Positions 21,343-28,956 of a stretch of 35,866 nucleotides of DNA are shown here, piece after piece. The position numbers and the translations under genes are program-made. Within the stretch, counting starts at the first letter, position 1, and each line of letters starts with the position of its first letter. Under the pieces are notes generated by a model that had not been told where the DNA came from, did not search any database, and worked only from the letters and a program-made list of their open reading frames with translations. Source of the DNA: a virus; IMG/VR virus record IMGVR_UViG_3300035670_000717, positions 1 to 35,866 of that record; one strand, given 5' to 3'.

Positions 21343-21872
21343 AGGTGATTGATGAGTATGGGCACTGCAACGCGATGCTGGGGTTGTCACTCAGCAAGAA
21401 CGGCGACCTGCAACGTATGCCGCACATCGCAAAAGAACTGGCATGCATGGACAACGGCCACAACCAGTTTTTGCAACACATTTGCGTGTGGATTGATGTT
21501 CGCGCCAGCCGTGGCTGGTGGATTGAGGCCGCGAAATATCACTGGTTGGAGACACAGTCGGAAAGCACGACCCACTCTAAGTGGCCCAAAATATTCACCC
21601 GCCCCATGTTCTTCAACGGCCACCTGATCCCGAACCATGTATTCGAGATCTTGAACGACTTGCAGCGGGGCGATCTGCCCGACAGGCACGAGCGCATCAT
21701 GGCAGTACTCCCGGACAGCTATCTGCAACGGCGGATCTGCACAACGAACTACCAGCAGATCCGCACAATCGTCGCGCAACGGGCCAAGCACAAGCGCGAG
21801 GAATGGCAGACGTTCTGCCGGGAAATCCTCGCGCAGTTGGAACACCCGGAATACCTGCGCCGGAAACAATAG
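21336..21872 (+). CDS. Conserved phage protein of unknown function (RASRGWW / SESTTH type)
   Basis: 178 residues from ATG 21336, seven bases after GAGGAGG. It has several strongly motif-like segments: GHNQFLQHICVWIDVRASRGWWIEAAKYHW, split by SESTTHSKW, then VLPDSYLQRR, NYQQIRTIVAQRAKHKREEW and a final LEHPEYLRR. This plan (D-x-R/T-A-x3-WW-x-E, S-x-STMH-like motif, then YxxLxxIxxQRxxH) is known to me from a widespread family of uncharacterised phage early proteins. The histidine and acidic residues may form a metal or nucleotide site. The function is not known. Confidence 0.65.
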   Translation: MLKVIDEYGHCNAMLGLSLSKNGDLQRMPHIAKELACMDNGHNQFLQHICVWIDVRASRGWWIEAAKYHWLETQSESTTHSKWPKIFTRPMFFNGHLIPNHVFEILNDLQRGDLPDRHERIMAVLPDSYLQRRICTTNYQQIRTIVAQRAKHKREEWQTFCREILAQLEHPEYLRRKQ

Positions 21873-21881
21873 CCCACACCG

Positions 21882-21934
21882 CTCCGGGGTGGTGGCCCGT
21901 CGGCCCATTATGCCGCTGGTCTGCCGCCCCGGAG
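21882..21934 (+). promoter_or_regulatory. Inverted repeat in the gap before the helicase gene
   Basis: CTCCGGGG (21882-21889) and CCCCGGAG (21927-21934), 37-nt loop. There is no T run. It may be an RNA structure acting on the helicase start 20 bases downstream. Confidence 0.45.
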
Positions 21935-21954
21935 GGATAACACGAAAGAGGGAG

Positions 21955-23709
21955 ATGCAAGTGAGAACATTCAATGCGAAACAACGTCAAGCGGCAGAGC
22001 TTGTTCTTGGCAGAACCGGGGATGCTGACCACATTCAACCGTACTCTAAGGGAGGGGAAACAACCGTGGAGAACTGCCAGATCCTAAGCCCGACGGCCAA
22101 CAGGAAGAAGGGGGCGTTTCAATTCAAGCCACGTCTATGGCAAGAAGAGTTTCTTGAAGCGTGGAAACGTAGGACACAAGACACTCCGTTCATGTTGATC
22201 GCCATACCTGGCGGCGGGAAAACAATGGCCGCGCTTGAGGCGTGTAGGCAATGGATGGCGGCTGGGGCAGACAGGCGAGTGATAGTCGTTGTTCCGACAG
22301 ACAACCTCCGCGAGCAATGGAAGGACGAGGCAGAGAAATTCGGGATCTCCCTTCAGAGCAAGGAGTTCGGGACGGACTTCAAGCACGGGTTTCAGGGTGG
22401 TGTGGCAACCTACAATCTGGTGGCGAGTCAACCGTTGGTGTTTCGGAAGCTGTGTTCTGTTGCGCCAACGATGGTCATCTTTGACGAAATTCACCATTGC
22501 GGTGATGATGCTGCTTTCGGGCGTGGGGTAACGACCGCATTTGAGTTGGCTAAAGAGCGTCTACTGATGTCTGGCACTCCATGGAAGTCAGATGGAAGCG
22601 CAATCCCGTATGTCCGCTATGACGGAAACGGGTACGCTGTGGGTGACTTCTTCTACGATTACCCTCGGGCGCTTACTGAGGACGTTGTCCGGTATCTGGT
22701 CTTCGACCACTCCAAAGGCAGCATCACGAACGATTTCACCGGGGAAACGGCAGAAGTCAACAAAGAGATCACTGACGAAGAGGCGCAACAACGTCTGTAC
22801 AGGATTCTCAATGGCAATGGGGAGTACGTGAGAGAAACGATAACCCTCGCACACAAGCGGCTGACGGAATGTCGCCGCACGATGCCTGATGCAGCTGCCC
22901 TCGCGGCGTGCATCGACCAGAACCACGCGAGAATCGTTGCGGGGGTAATCAAGGAGGTTACCGGGTGTGAACCAAGCGTCATTGTCAGTGACAGCGAGTT
23001 CGAGAACGACAACGTCCGGGCCTTCAGAAACAGCAAAAAGGAGTGGCTGGTAGCGGTTCGAAAGGTGAGCGAAGGGACAGACATCAAGCGGCTTCAGGTT
23101 CTATGCTACCTGACGAACACGACCACTGAATTGTTCTTCCGGCAACTGATAGGTCGGGTATCGCGTATTCGGGGCGGAGAGGATTTCGAGGCATATGTTT
23201 TCCTCCCGGCAGACCCTCGCCTGATTCGGTGCGCAGAGAACATCGAGAACGCCCAGGTGCGTGCATTGCAGGAGGAGGGCGAACGGGAAAGCAGGGAGGT
23301 TGAGCGGGCTGAACGTCAGCTTGAGATCGGTTCCTACAGCACCACTCATGAAGGGACAGACGTTGCGTTCATTGGAAGTGAGCGGGTATCACTCAATGAA
23401 TACAGCCGCATCGAGCAGATAGCAGGGGCTGTTTCCCTCCCGATGCAGAAGGTTCTGCAAGTGCTTCAGATGACGGCGTTGTCTCCTCCTTCTGGCCGCG
23501 AAGAGACTCCTGTAGTTCAATGCAAAGAGGATAGGATGACCGAACTTCGACGAAGGTGCAACAAGCTGGCAGCTAGTCTCGCCCATAGGCTCGGGGTTGA
23601 GTTCAGGGAAGTACACATGTGGTACAAGCCACAATCCGCCATGTCCGAGGAAGAACTGCAATCCAAGCACAAAGACCTATTGGGGAGAATCAGAGAATGC
23701 AAGAGCTGA
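21955..23709 (+). CDS. SF2 (DEAD/DEAH-type) helicase with degenerate HNH domain at the N-terminus
   Basis: 584 residues from ATG 21955; GTG 21961 is an alternative with better spacing to GAGGGAG. Residues 22-53 keep the HNH outline (DADHIQPYSKGG, then N40 and N49-RKKG), but both zinc C-x2-C pairs seen in related HNH-helicase proteins are missing. The helicase core follows: Walker A AIPGGGKT (83-90), DEIH (177-180), SGTPW (206-210), and motif VI QLIGRVSRIR near residue 394. This is the SSL2/COG1061 group, found in phages and mobile elements. It may act in replication, recombination or counter-defence. A coiled segment follows near residue 440. Confidence 0.85.
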   Translation: MQVRTFNAKQRQAAELVLGRTGDADHIQPYSKGGETTVENCQILSPTANRKKGAFQFKPRLWQEEFLEAWKRRTQDTPFMLIAIPGGGKTMAALEACRQWMAAGADRRVIVVVPTDNLREQWKDEAEKFGISLQSKEFGTDFKHGFQGGVATYNLVASQPLVFRKLCSVAPTMVIFDEIHHCGDDAAFGRGVTTAFELAKERLLMSGTPWKSDGSAIPYVRYDGNGYAVGDFFYDYPRALTEDVVRYLVFDHSKGSITNDFTGETAEVNKEITDEEAQQRLYRILNGNGEYVRETITLAHKRLTECRRTMPDAAALAACIDQNHARIVAGVIKEVTGCEPSVIVSDSEFENDNVRAFRNSKKEWLVAVRKVSEGTDIKRLQVLCYLTNTTTELFFRQLIGRVSRIRGGEDFEAYVFLPADPRLIRCAENIENAQVRALQEEGERESREVERAERQLEIGSYSTTHEGTDVAFIGSERVSLNEYSRIEQIAGAVSLPMQKVLQVLQMTALSPPSGREETPVVQCKEDRMTELRRRCNKLAASLAHRLGVEFREVHMWYKPQSAMSEEELQSKHKDLLGRIRECKS

Positions 23710-24311
23710 ACGACATCGAGAAAGGGCAACTCTGTCAAGCAACCATTGAGTCGTTGTATAGGGTTACTGGCGGACTCAGCAACTTCCCCGGTCTGCTCAA
23801 GCGCATCATTGAGACCAAAGCCTGGGAGAAGCGGGTGAGCAAGGGGAAGGTCATCGAGCTTGCGAACCTCCGCGAACTGATCACCGAGAAGCCGATACGC
23901 GGTTGGGGCGAAGACCCGAAGAAGGTCGAGGCCGTCATCAAGGACGACCCGGAAGCGTTGGCGATGTTCAGGGAGGCGATGAAGGCGAAGCGCGGCGGAG
24001 ACCACACTACTGCCGAAGGGAAAGAGCAAGCAAAGCATAACAATGTAATGGATTGCTCTACCGGGGGCAACTCCCGCGCCTACTCCATCGCTCGCGTGCA
24101 ACGGGAGTGCGACCCGGAGACGGTGAGCGCCGTCATGGCCGGGGAGATGTCGCCGAATGCGGCACTCGTCGCGGCGGGAGTGCGGGAGAACAGGCAGGTC
24201 TACATCCCGCGTGACCCGGCGAAGGCCGTTGGGAAACTTGTCGAGACGTTCGGCGAAGGGTTTGTGTGCGAAATGATTGTTGCGTTCGGAATGGAAAGGA
24301 TTGGTGAATGA
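23697..24311 (+). CDS. Hypothetical protein with C-terminal adaptor/HTH-like motif
   Basis: 204 residues from ATG 23697, with GGGGAG upstream. Residues 130-170 contain GNSRAYSIARVQRECDPETVSAVMAGEMSPNAALVAAGV in substance, a pattern seen in many phage proteins as R-x3-RL-x-R/K-x-P-x-L-x2-V-x-GE-x-S-x-NAA-x2-AG, which resembles ParB-type or transposase-like HTH helices. The N-terminal 100 residues are helical and charged. It overlaps the helicase gene by 13 nt, so a joint action is likely, but no activity can be named. Confidence 0.6.
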   Translation: MQELNDIEKGQLCQATIESLYRVTGGLSNFPGLLKRIIETKAWEKRVSKGKVIELANLRELITEKPIRGWGEDPKKVEAVIKDDPEALAMFREAMKAKRGGDHTTAEGKEQAKHNNVMDCSTGGNSRAYSIARVQRECDPETVSAVMAGEMSPNAALVAAGVRENRQVYIPRDPAKAVGKLVETFGEGFVCEMIVAFGMERIGE

Positions 24312-24502
24312 CGAAGACACAACAGGAATCGTTGGCGCGAGTGATCGCCCTCGGGGAACAGACGGTGGAGCATTGTGATTGCATGCTGGGGCGGTCGCAT
24401 GCGCTCGATTGGCGGGAGTGGGAGGAACTACATGCGGCACGGGAACGGTTCGCGCATGGCGTGGTTTTGCTGCGGTATATGATGCAGGAGGCGAGTGCAT
24501 GA
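24308..24502 (+). CDS. Small hypothetical helical protein
   Basis: 64 residues, coupled by ATGA on both sides. Composition is helical with HCDC and several histidines (EHCDCMLGRSHALDW), so metal binding is possible. No family recognised. Confidence 0.55.
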   Translation: MTKTQQESLARVIALGEQTVEHCDCMLGRSHALDWREWEELHAARERFAHGVVLLRYMMQEASA

Positions 24503-25044
24503 CGGACGATATGTTTCCGGGTGAGTATGTCCGGTGTGAGGCGTGCGGGAATGGTTTTACGGAGCGGGTGTGGCATTGCGAGACGTGTGGGGCGCATTGG
24601 GGCCTCGACGTGTTCGAGTGCCGGGTCTGTCATGGCGACGAGGACGCAGACCTTGAGACCGAAAAGCGCAGGTGGTCGGAGGCCTTCGAGAACGCGCAGG
24701 CAACGCTTGCGGATGTCGCGATGCAAGAGGCCACCCAGGGACGGAAGGACGACAGCGGGAAGGCCAGGTTTGACCTTTTGCCGCCGGACGCGATGGATGA
24801 ACTGGTGCGGGTCTACACGACCGGGGCGCAACGATACGGTGAGCGGAACTGGGAACGGGGCATCCTCTATGGCAGGGTGTTTGCTGCGGCGATGCGTCAC
24901 CTGTGGGCGTGGTGGCGAGGGGAACGTCTCGACACCGAGAGCGGCCTCCCTCACCTCGCGCACGCCGCATGGAATTGCATGACCCTGTTGGCCTACGAAG
25001 TGCGCGGAATGGACGATTACGATGACCGCCCGGACTACTACTGA
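24499..25044 (+). CDS. dATP/dGTP diphosphohydrolase-like protein with N-terminal zinc knuckles
   Basis: 181 residues from ATG 24499. Residues 79-175 match the phage family known as DUF5664 or dATP/dGTP diphosphohydrolase N-terminal domain: GRKDDSGKARFDLLPPDAM, then GAQRYGERNWERGILYGRVFAAAMRHLWAWWRGE and SGLPHLAHAAWNCMTLLAYE. The helical bundle with conserved E, D and H residues probably binds Mg2+ and dNTP. Ahead of it are three C-x2-C pairs (C13/16, C27/30, C41/44), an additional zinc domain that I do not associate with the family. Likely role: alteration of the nucleotide pool. Confidence 0.75.
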   Translation: MTDDMFPGEYVRCEACGNGFTERVWHCETCGAHWGLDVFECRVCHGDEDADLETEKRRWSEAFENAQATLADVAMQEATQGRKDDSGKARFDLLPPDAMDELVRVYTTGAQRYGERNWERGILYGRVFAAAMRHLWAWWRGERLDTESGLPHLAHAAWNCMTLLAYEVRGMDDYDDRPDYY

Positions 25045-25297
25045 GAAATGGACGGACGAGATGACCGAATGGTGTGACGAACGGTGTGCTATACTCATAG
25101 TAGATGCAGGGCTGCCCGAATCCCGAGCGATACGACAGGCAAAGGCGATGACGCTCGAATGGTTCGCGCTCCCTGAGGAGGTTCGGCGATTTGGAACATC
25201 GGCAAAGACTGACGGCGTTCGGAATCAGGCTCAGGGAGTTACGGCACGAACGGGGTTGGGACAGGCTGACACTGGCCGTCGAGGCCGGGTGTCATGA
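25022..25297 (+). CDS. Small hypothetical protein overlapping the XRE gene
   Basis: 91 codons from ATG 25022 (internal ATG 25061). The sequence up to about residue 60 is plausible: TEWCDERCAILIVDAGLPESRAIRQAKAMTLEWFALPEE in part, helical and common in small phage proteins. The last 36 residues overlap the XRE regulator by 107 nt in another frame and look non-coding. The C-terminus may have been truncated or extended by mutation. Confidence 0.45.
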   Translation: MTARTTTEKWTDEMTEWCDERCAILIVDAGLPESRAIRQAKAMTLEWFALPEEVRRFGTSAKTDGVRNQAQGVTARTGLGQADTGRRGRVS

Positions 25298-25400
25298 GGC
25301 AACAGTGCAGCGGGTCGAGTGCGGGGGGAATGTCACGCTCGATGTTCTCCTCCGTCTCCTTGACGCACTTGAGGCCGACTTGGGGGCAATCCAAAGATGA
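25191..25400 (+). CDS. XRE-family HTH regulator with TTG start
   Basis: 69 residues. The only start with a good site is TTG 25191, nine bases after AGGAGG (25176-25181). The whole protein is one HTH domain: FGIRLRELRHERGWDRLTLAVEAGCHEATVQRVECG and then VTLDVLLRLLDALEADLG. It overlaps the preceding gene by 107 nt and the terminase small subunit by 4 nt. As the last gene before the packaging module it may control the change to late expression. The rare start codon implies low expression. Confidence 0.8.
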   Translation: MEHRQRLTAFGIRLRELRHERGWDRLTLAVEAGCHEATVQRVECGGNVTLDVLLRLLDALEADLGAIQR

Positions 25401-25789
25401 CAAGAAAAGTGACAGATAAAAAGGGCCGGGGCGGTCGCAAGCCGAAACTGTTCGCCGAAACGGTGTCCGCTGCTCTCGTCAAGCACGGCGGGAACGTATC
25501 GCGTGTCGCGCAGGAGTTGTGCGTGGCCCGTAATTCGGTGTACAGGTTCATTTCAGAGCGTCCACGGCTTCTGGATATTGTTGAGGACAGCCGAGCAAAC
25601 CTCATCGACGAAGCGGAAACCTCGTTACTCGCGGCGGTGCGCAGGGGGGAAGCATGGGCGGTGTGCTTCGCGCTCAAGACGGTCGGCAAGGTGCGCGGGT
25701 ACGTCGAGCGTCAGGAGGTCACCGGGGCAGAGGGTGGGCCTGTAATCGAGATCGTGTTGCCCGGTGAGCGTGATAGCGGCGACACGTAA
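25397..25789 (+). CDS. Terminase small subunit
   Basis: 130 residues. After a basic tail (RKVTDKKGRGGRKPK) comes an HTH (LVKHGGNVSRVAQELCVARNSVYRFI), as in TerS DNA-recognition domains, then helices for oligomerisation (LIDEAETSLLAAVRRGEAWAVCFALKTVG). It overlaps the large subunit gene by 26 nt. It should bind the pac or cos site; that site may be in or near this gene but was not identified. Confidence 0.85.
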   Translation: MTRKVTDKKGRGGRKPKLFAETVSAALVKHGGNVSRVAQELCVARNSVYRFISERPRLLDIVEDSRANLIDEAETSLLAAVRRGEAWAVCFALKTVGKVRGYVERQEVTGAEGGPVIEIVLPGERDSGDT

Positions 25790-27014
25790 AAGGCGACGCA
25801 TTGACGCACGGGCAGACATGCTGTCCGTCTACTGGAAAGCCTACCTCGCGAAACACAGATACTGCGTGCTTGTGGGCGGCGCCGGATCCGGGAAGTCGTG
25901 GTTCGCCGCACAGAAACTGGTTGCCCGTCTATTGTCGGAACCGCCCGGACATCGGGTTGTAGTGTGTCGCAAGGTCGCCCGGACGATACGCCATTCGTGC
26001 TGGCCGCTCATGCTCGGGTTGCTCGACAGGTGGGGACTCGCGCCGTATATGGCGACCAACAAGAGCGACCACATAATCACCTTCTGGAACGGGAGCGAGA
26101 TTCGATTCATCGGGCTGGATGATGTCGAGAAGTTGAAGTCGCTCGAATCACCTTCTTCGTTCTGGCTTGAGGAAGCGACGGAAATGACGGAGGCTGATCT
26201 GGAACAGGTCTCCCTCCGGCTGCGCGGGGCCACACCCGGGTACAAGCAAATCCTCCTCACGTTCAACCCGATCTCGCAGTTGCACTGGTTGCGGCGAAGG
26301 TTCTTCGAGGGGGCGCAATCCGACACGTTTACCCTGCGCACCACCTACCGCGACAACCCACACCTGGATGAGGTTTACCGCCGGGAGCTTGAGGCGTTGC
26401 GAGACAGGGATAGGGCACTCTGGCAGGTGTACGCACGTGGGGAGTGGGGCGTACTGGAGGGGCTGGTCTATGACCCGTGGCTCGTCGAGCCGTGGCCCGA
26501 GCAGGCCCCGAACGACCGATGGTACGGACTGGACTTCGGCTTCAACAACCCGACGGCGTTGGTGGAAGTGTGGGAGCGTGACCGGGTGCATCGGGTACGG
26601 GAAGTGGTCTACGAGACCGGGTTGACGACCGGGGATTTGCTGGCCCGCATGGAAGCGGCTGGGGCGCGACGAGACCGCACAATCTGGGCTGACGCGGCGG
26701 AACCTGCCCGGATAGAGGAACTATCCCGTGCCGGGTATCGCGTTCGTCCTGCGCCAAAGGGGGCGGATTCCGTGCGGGGTGGAATCGCCCTTGTTCGGGG
26801 GTTGGACATACGAACGGAACCGGGAAGCACGAACATCCTCCGTGAGCTTGAAACCTACAAGTGGGCCGAAGACCGTCACGGGAATCGGCTGGACGAACCG
26901 ACAAAGTGGAACGACCACGCAATGGACGCGGTTCGGTATGCAATCATGGGGCAGTATCGGAAGGCAAGGACTGCGACCTCCGGGGACGTGTTGAAGGGTC
27001 TGGGTATTTTCTGA
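25764..27014 (+). CDS. Terminase large subunit
   Basis: 416 residues from GTG 25764. ATPase: Walker A GGAGSGKS (38-45), Walker B FWLEEATE (133-140), coupling motif TFNP (166-169). RNase H-like nuclease: D257 (GLDFGFNNP), D310 (WADAAEPARIEEL) and D388 (WNDHAMDAVRYA). The order and motifs are of the Terminase_3 (PBSX/SPP1-like) group. It translocates DNA into the head and cuts concatemers. The closed circular assembly is compatible with headful packaging. It is followed by an unusual inserted regulatory gene and not directly by the portal gene. Confidence 0.95.
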   Translation: MSVIAATRKRRRIDARADMLSVYWKAYLAKHRYCVLVGGAGSGKSWFAAQKLVARLLSEPPGHRVVVCRKVARTIRHSCWPLMLGLLDRWGLAPYMATNKSDHIITFWNGSEIRFIGLDDVEKLKSLESPSSFWLEEATEMTEADLEQVSLRLRGATPGYKQILLTFNPISQLHWLRRRFFEGAQSDTFTLRTTYRDNPHLDEVYRRELEALRDRDRALWQVYARGEWGVLEGLVYDPWLVEPWPEQAPNDRWYGLDFGFNNPTALVEVWERDRVHRVREVVYETGLTTGDLLARMEAAGARRDRTIWADAAEPARIEELSRAGYRVRPAPKGADSVRGGIALVRGLDIRTEPGSTNILRELETYKWAEDRHGNRLDEPTKWNDHAMDAVRYAIMGQYRKARTATSGDVLKGLGIF

Positions 27015-27031
27015 CGAGCGGTTATGTCGAA

Positions 27032-27095
27032 AATATGTCACACTTTGGGGCAATCAGCACCAATAAGAAAGTGTCATATTGGTACCAATTTGACG
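27032..27095. promoter_or_regulatory. Inverted repeats upstream of an inserted regulator gene
   Basis: AATATG-tc-ACACTTT (27032-27046) pairs with AAAGTGT-CATATT (27068-27080), 13 bp with a 2-nt bulge. A perfect palindrome TTGGTACCAA follows at 27079-27088, then TTGACG at 27090. The stretch is AT-rich compared with both neighbours. Probable operator and promoter; no clear -10 box. Confidence 0.6.
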
Positions 27096-27164
27096 TGATA
27101 AGGGTCATAGACTGTCTGCATCGGCACGGCATGGGGCCGGAGCCAAGACTGAAAGGGTTCTACG

Positions 27165-27389
27165 ATGCAGGTAACAATGACGACATCCTCCGGGTCGCGG
27201 CTGATTCCCGTAACGAAGTGGCCAGAATACCATCCGTGGCCGTCGGTGCAGGGATTGCGGTGGCTCGTTTTTCATCGGAAGTCAAACGGGTTTGCGCGTG
27301 CCGTCCGCAAAGTCGGGGGCAGAGTGCTGATTGACGAAGACGAATTCCGGGCATGGGTCGAAGCCCGCAACGCGGAGACGAACAAATAA
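27165..27389 (+). CDS. Excisionase-like DNA-binding protein inserted between terminase and portal
   Basis: 74 residues from ATG 27165 (AAAGGG upstream). The sequence LIPVTKWPEYHPWPSVQGLRWLVFHRKSNGFARAVRKVGGRVLIDEDEFRAWVEA in substance is a known small family with the winged-helix plan of MerR/excisionase proteins (W-P-x2-G-LRWL-x2-R). It is flanked by non-coding DNA with palindromes on both sides, whereas terminase and portal genes usually adjoin. It is thus an independent, moron-like unit, perhaps expressed in the lysogen or controlling late genes. Confidence 0.7.
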   Translation: MQVTMTTSSGSRLIPVTKWPEYHPWPSVQGLRWLVFHRKSNGFARAVRKVGGRVLIDEDEFRAWVEARNAETNK

Positions 27390-27472
27390 CCCGGTAGGTA
27401 AAAAGAAAAGCGTCCCGGCAGTGGGTCTCTAAAAAATGTTGCATATATGCACAACGGGGTTCCGTGATGGTG

Positions 27473-27481
27473 TGGTATAGT
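27473..27481 (+). promoter_or_regulatory. Extended -10 promoter directly before the portal gene
   Basis: TGG-TATAGT, eight bases before the ATG at 27490, so transcription would start at or next to the codon. No ribosome-binding site is visible. A GCATATATGC palindrome lies 25 bp upstream. No good -35 box. Possible leaderless late transcript. Confidence 0.5.
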
Positions 27482-27489
27482 CGCGTGAG

Positions 27490-28899
27490 ATGGATCTCAC
27501 CACCACCCACATAGACTACGACCTGACCTACGCGAGCCGCACCCGGTGTCGTGATCTCTATGACGGTCTCGCCGCCGTGAAGGCGAAGACGAAAACCTAC
27601 CTCCTTCAGCACCCGAACGAATCCGATGCGGATTACGCGATGCGGCTGGAGCGTGCGGTACTTGACCCCTACATTAGGAAGGTCATCACGGCCCGTCAGG
27701 CCGTCTTGTGGCGCAGGGGCGCGACGCGGGAGGTCGGGAACCTTGTCGAGTACGTCGAGGACGTAGATCTCCACGGGACGCATGCCGATATCTTTTTTGA
27801 GCGGGTCGCCCTGAACGCACAGGTGGATGGTATCGCTTGGGTGGTCGCGGACTACACGCGGGCGGACATCGAGCCTCAGACACGGGCCGATGAGTTGCGG
27901 GCAGGGATGCGCCCAATGTTCCAGCTTGTCCCAGGGGCCAACGTGCTGGATTGGGACGTGGGTTCCGATGAGCGGCTGAATTGGGCGGTGGTCTCAGAAC
28001 TTGCCGTCGCGCCGAGAACGCAATGGGGCGAAGCACCCGAAGAGGTGCAGCGATATCGGGTTTGGACTCGCGACGAATGGTTCTTGTATGAGGACTCTGG
28101 CGAGGGTACACAATCGGAAATCGATTCCGGGCGACATCCCGTCGGGGAGGTTCCCTTGGTTCCCTTCCTCGGCGAAGGGTACTCAGAATATGCCGGGTAT
28201 CCCGTCTGCCGGGACGTGGCCCAACACGTGGTCGCCATTTACAACAAATGGTCGGACATGGATTGGTTCGAGCGGTTGTGCAACCATCCCATCCCCTATA
28301 TCATCTCGCCCGAAAAGCCATCTCCCGTGGACGCGGGGAAGGGGCTTTGGGTGCAAGCCGCACAGGGTATTTCTGTTGCCGTCGGGTATCTCGAGCCGAC
28401 CGGGGTCGCCTTCGATAGTAGCAGGGAAAGCATCCGCGAACTACAGGCAAAGATTTACTCCCTGTCCCTGGCTCAGGCATATCGGGACACGAAACAGGTT
28501 CAATCAGCCGATAGCCTCCGGGAAGACCGCCGGATATTCACATCCTCCCTTGAGGGTGTTTCCCGCCAATACGAAAGCCGAGAGGCCCAATGCTGGGAGT
28601 ATATGGGCGCGTGGGCGGGACAGACCCCGAGCGTCGAGGTAGTCTACGACCGCGACTTTGACGATTCGGTCATTGAGGCAACCATGCTATCGGCCCTTGC
28701 AGATATCGTTGACCGGGGACTCCTGACGCGCAGGTCGTTCCTTGAATTGCTTCGCAGGTCGGATATCTGGGATGGGGACGTTGAGGACGAGTTAAACCAA
28801 ATTGAGACTGAGGCGCGAGACCGGGCCGGAAGTGCGGCCACGGACGCGCTTGTGAGGCTCCGCGAACTTGAGCGGGGCGAAGATAACGCCGAACTGTAG
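27490..28899 (+). CDS. Portal protein (DUF4055-type)
   Basis: 469 residues. It has the features of siphovirus portals: an N-terminal helical wing (RCRDLYDGLAAVKAKTKTYLLQHPNESDADYAMRLE), a conserved stem-clip part with VPLVPFLGEGYSEYAGYP, KWSDMDWFERLCNHPIPYI, then helices with RQYESREAQCWEYMGAW. The family resembles DUF4055. It forms the dodecameric vertex for packaging and the base for the connector proteins at 385-3160. The scaffold and coat genes follow. A 28-bp tandem duplication surrounds its stop codon. Confidence 0.88.
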   Translation: MDLTTTHIDYDLTYASRTRCRDLYDGLAAVKAKTKTYLLQHPNESDADYAMRLERAVLDPYIRKVITARQAVLWRRGATREVGNLVEYVEDVDLHGTHADIFFERVALNAQVDGIAWVVADYTRADIEPQTRADELRAGMRPMFQLVPGANVLDWDVGSDERLNWAVVSELAVAPRTQWGEAPEEVQRYRVWTRDEWFLYEDSGEGTQSEIDSGRHPVGEVPLVPFLGEGYSEYAGYPVCRDVAQHVVAIYNKWSDMDWFERLCNHPIPYIISPEKPSPVDAGKGLWVQAAQGISVAVGYLEPTGVAFDSSRESIRELQAKIYSLSLAQAYRDTKQVQSADSLREDRRIFTSSLEGVSRQYESREAQCWEYMGAWAGQTPSVEVVYDRDFDDSVIEATMLSALADIVDRGLLTRRSFLELLRRSDIWDGDVEDELNQIETEARDRAGSAATDALVRLRELERGEDNAEL

Positions 28900-28945
28900 G
28901 CGCAAAATTCAGGCGGGCGAACTGTAGCCCTAAAATTCAGGCAAA
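28890..28945 (+). repeat. 28-bp imperfect tandem duplication over the portal stop
   Basis: Two adjacent units, 28890-28917 and 28918-28945, share CGAACTGTAG and AAAATTCAGGC and differ in a few bases. The portal stop is in the first. It is probably a recent duplication. Confidence 0.85.
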
Positions 28946-28956
28946 CCGAGGAAACC

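Noticed and set aside
24499-25044. Evidence for a Z-type (2-aminoadenine) genome
   Set aside because: Only a dNTP diphosphohydrolase-like gene is present; no PurZ or phage DNA polymerase was found.
24133-25098. Minus-strand frame of 321 codons
   Set aside because: Antisense to four tightly coupled rightward genes with good motifs; composition not protein-like.
25085-25110. TATACT box within the gene at 25022 as a terminase promoter
   Set aside because: No -35 element or extended -10 motif; probably chance.
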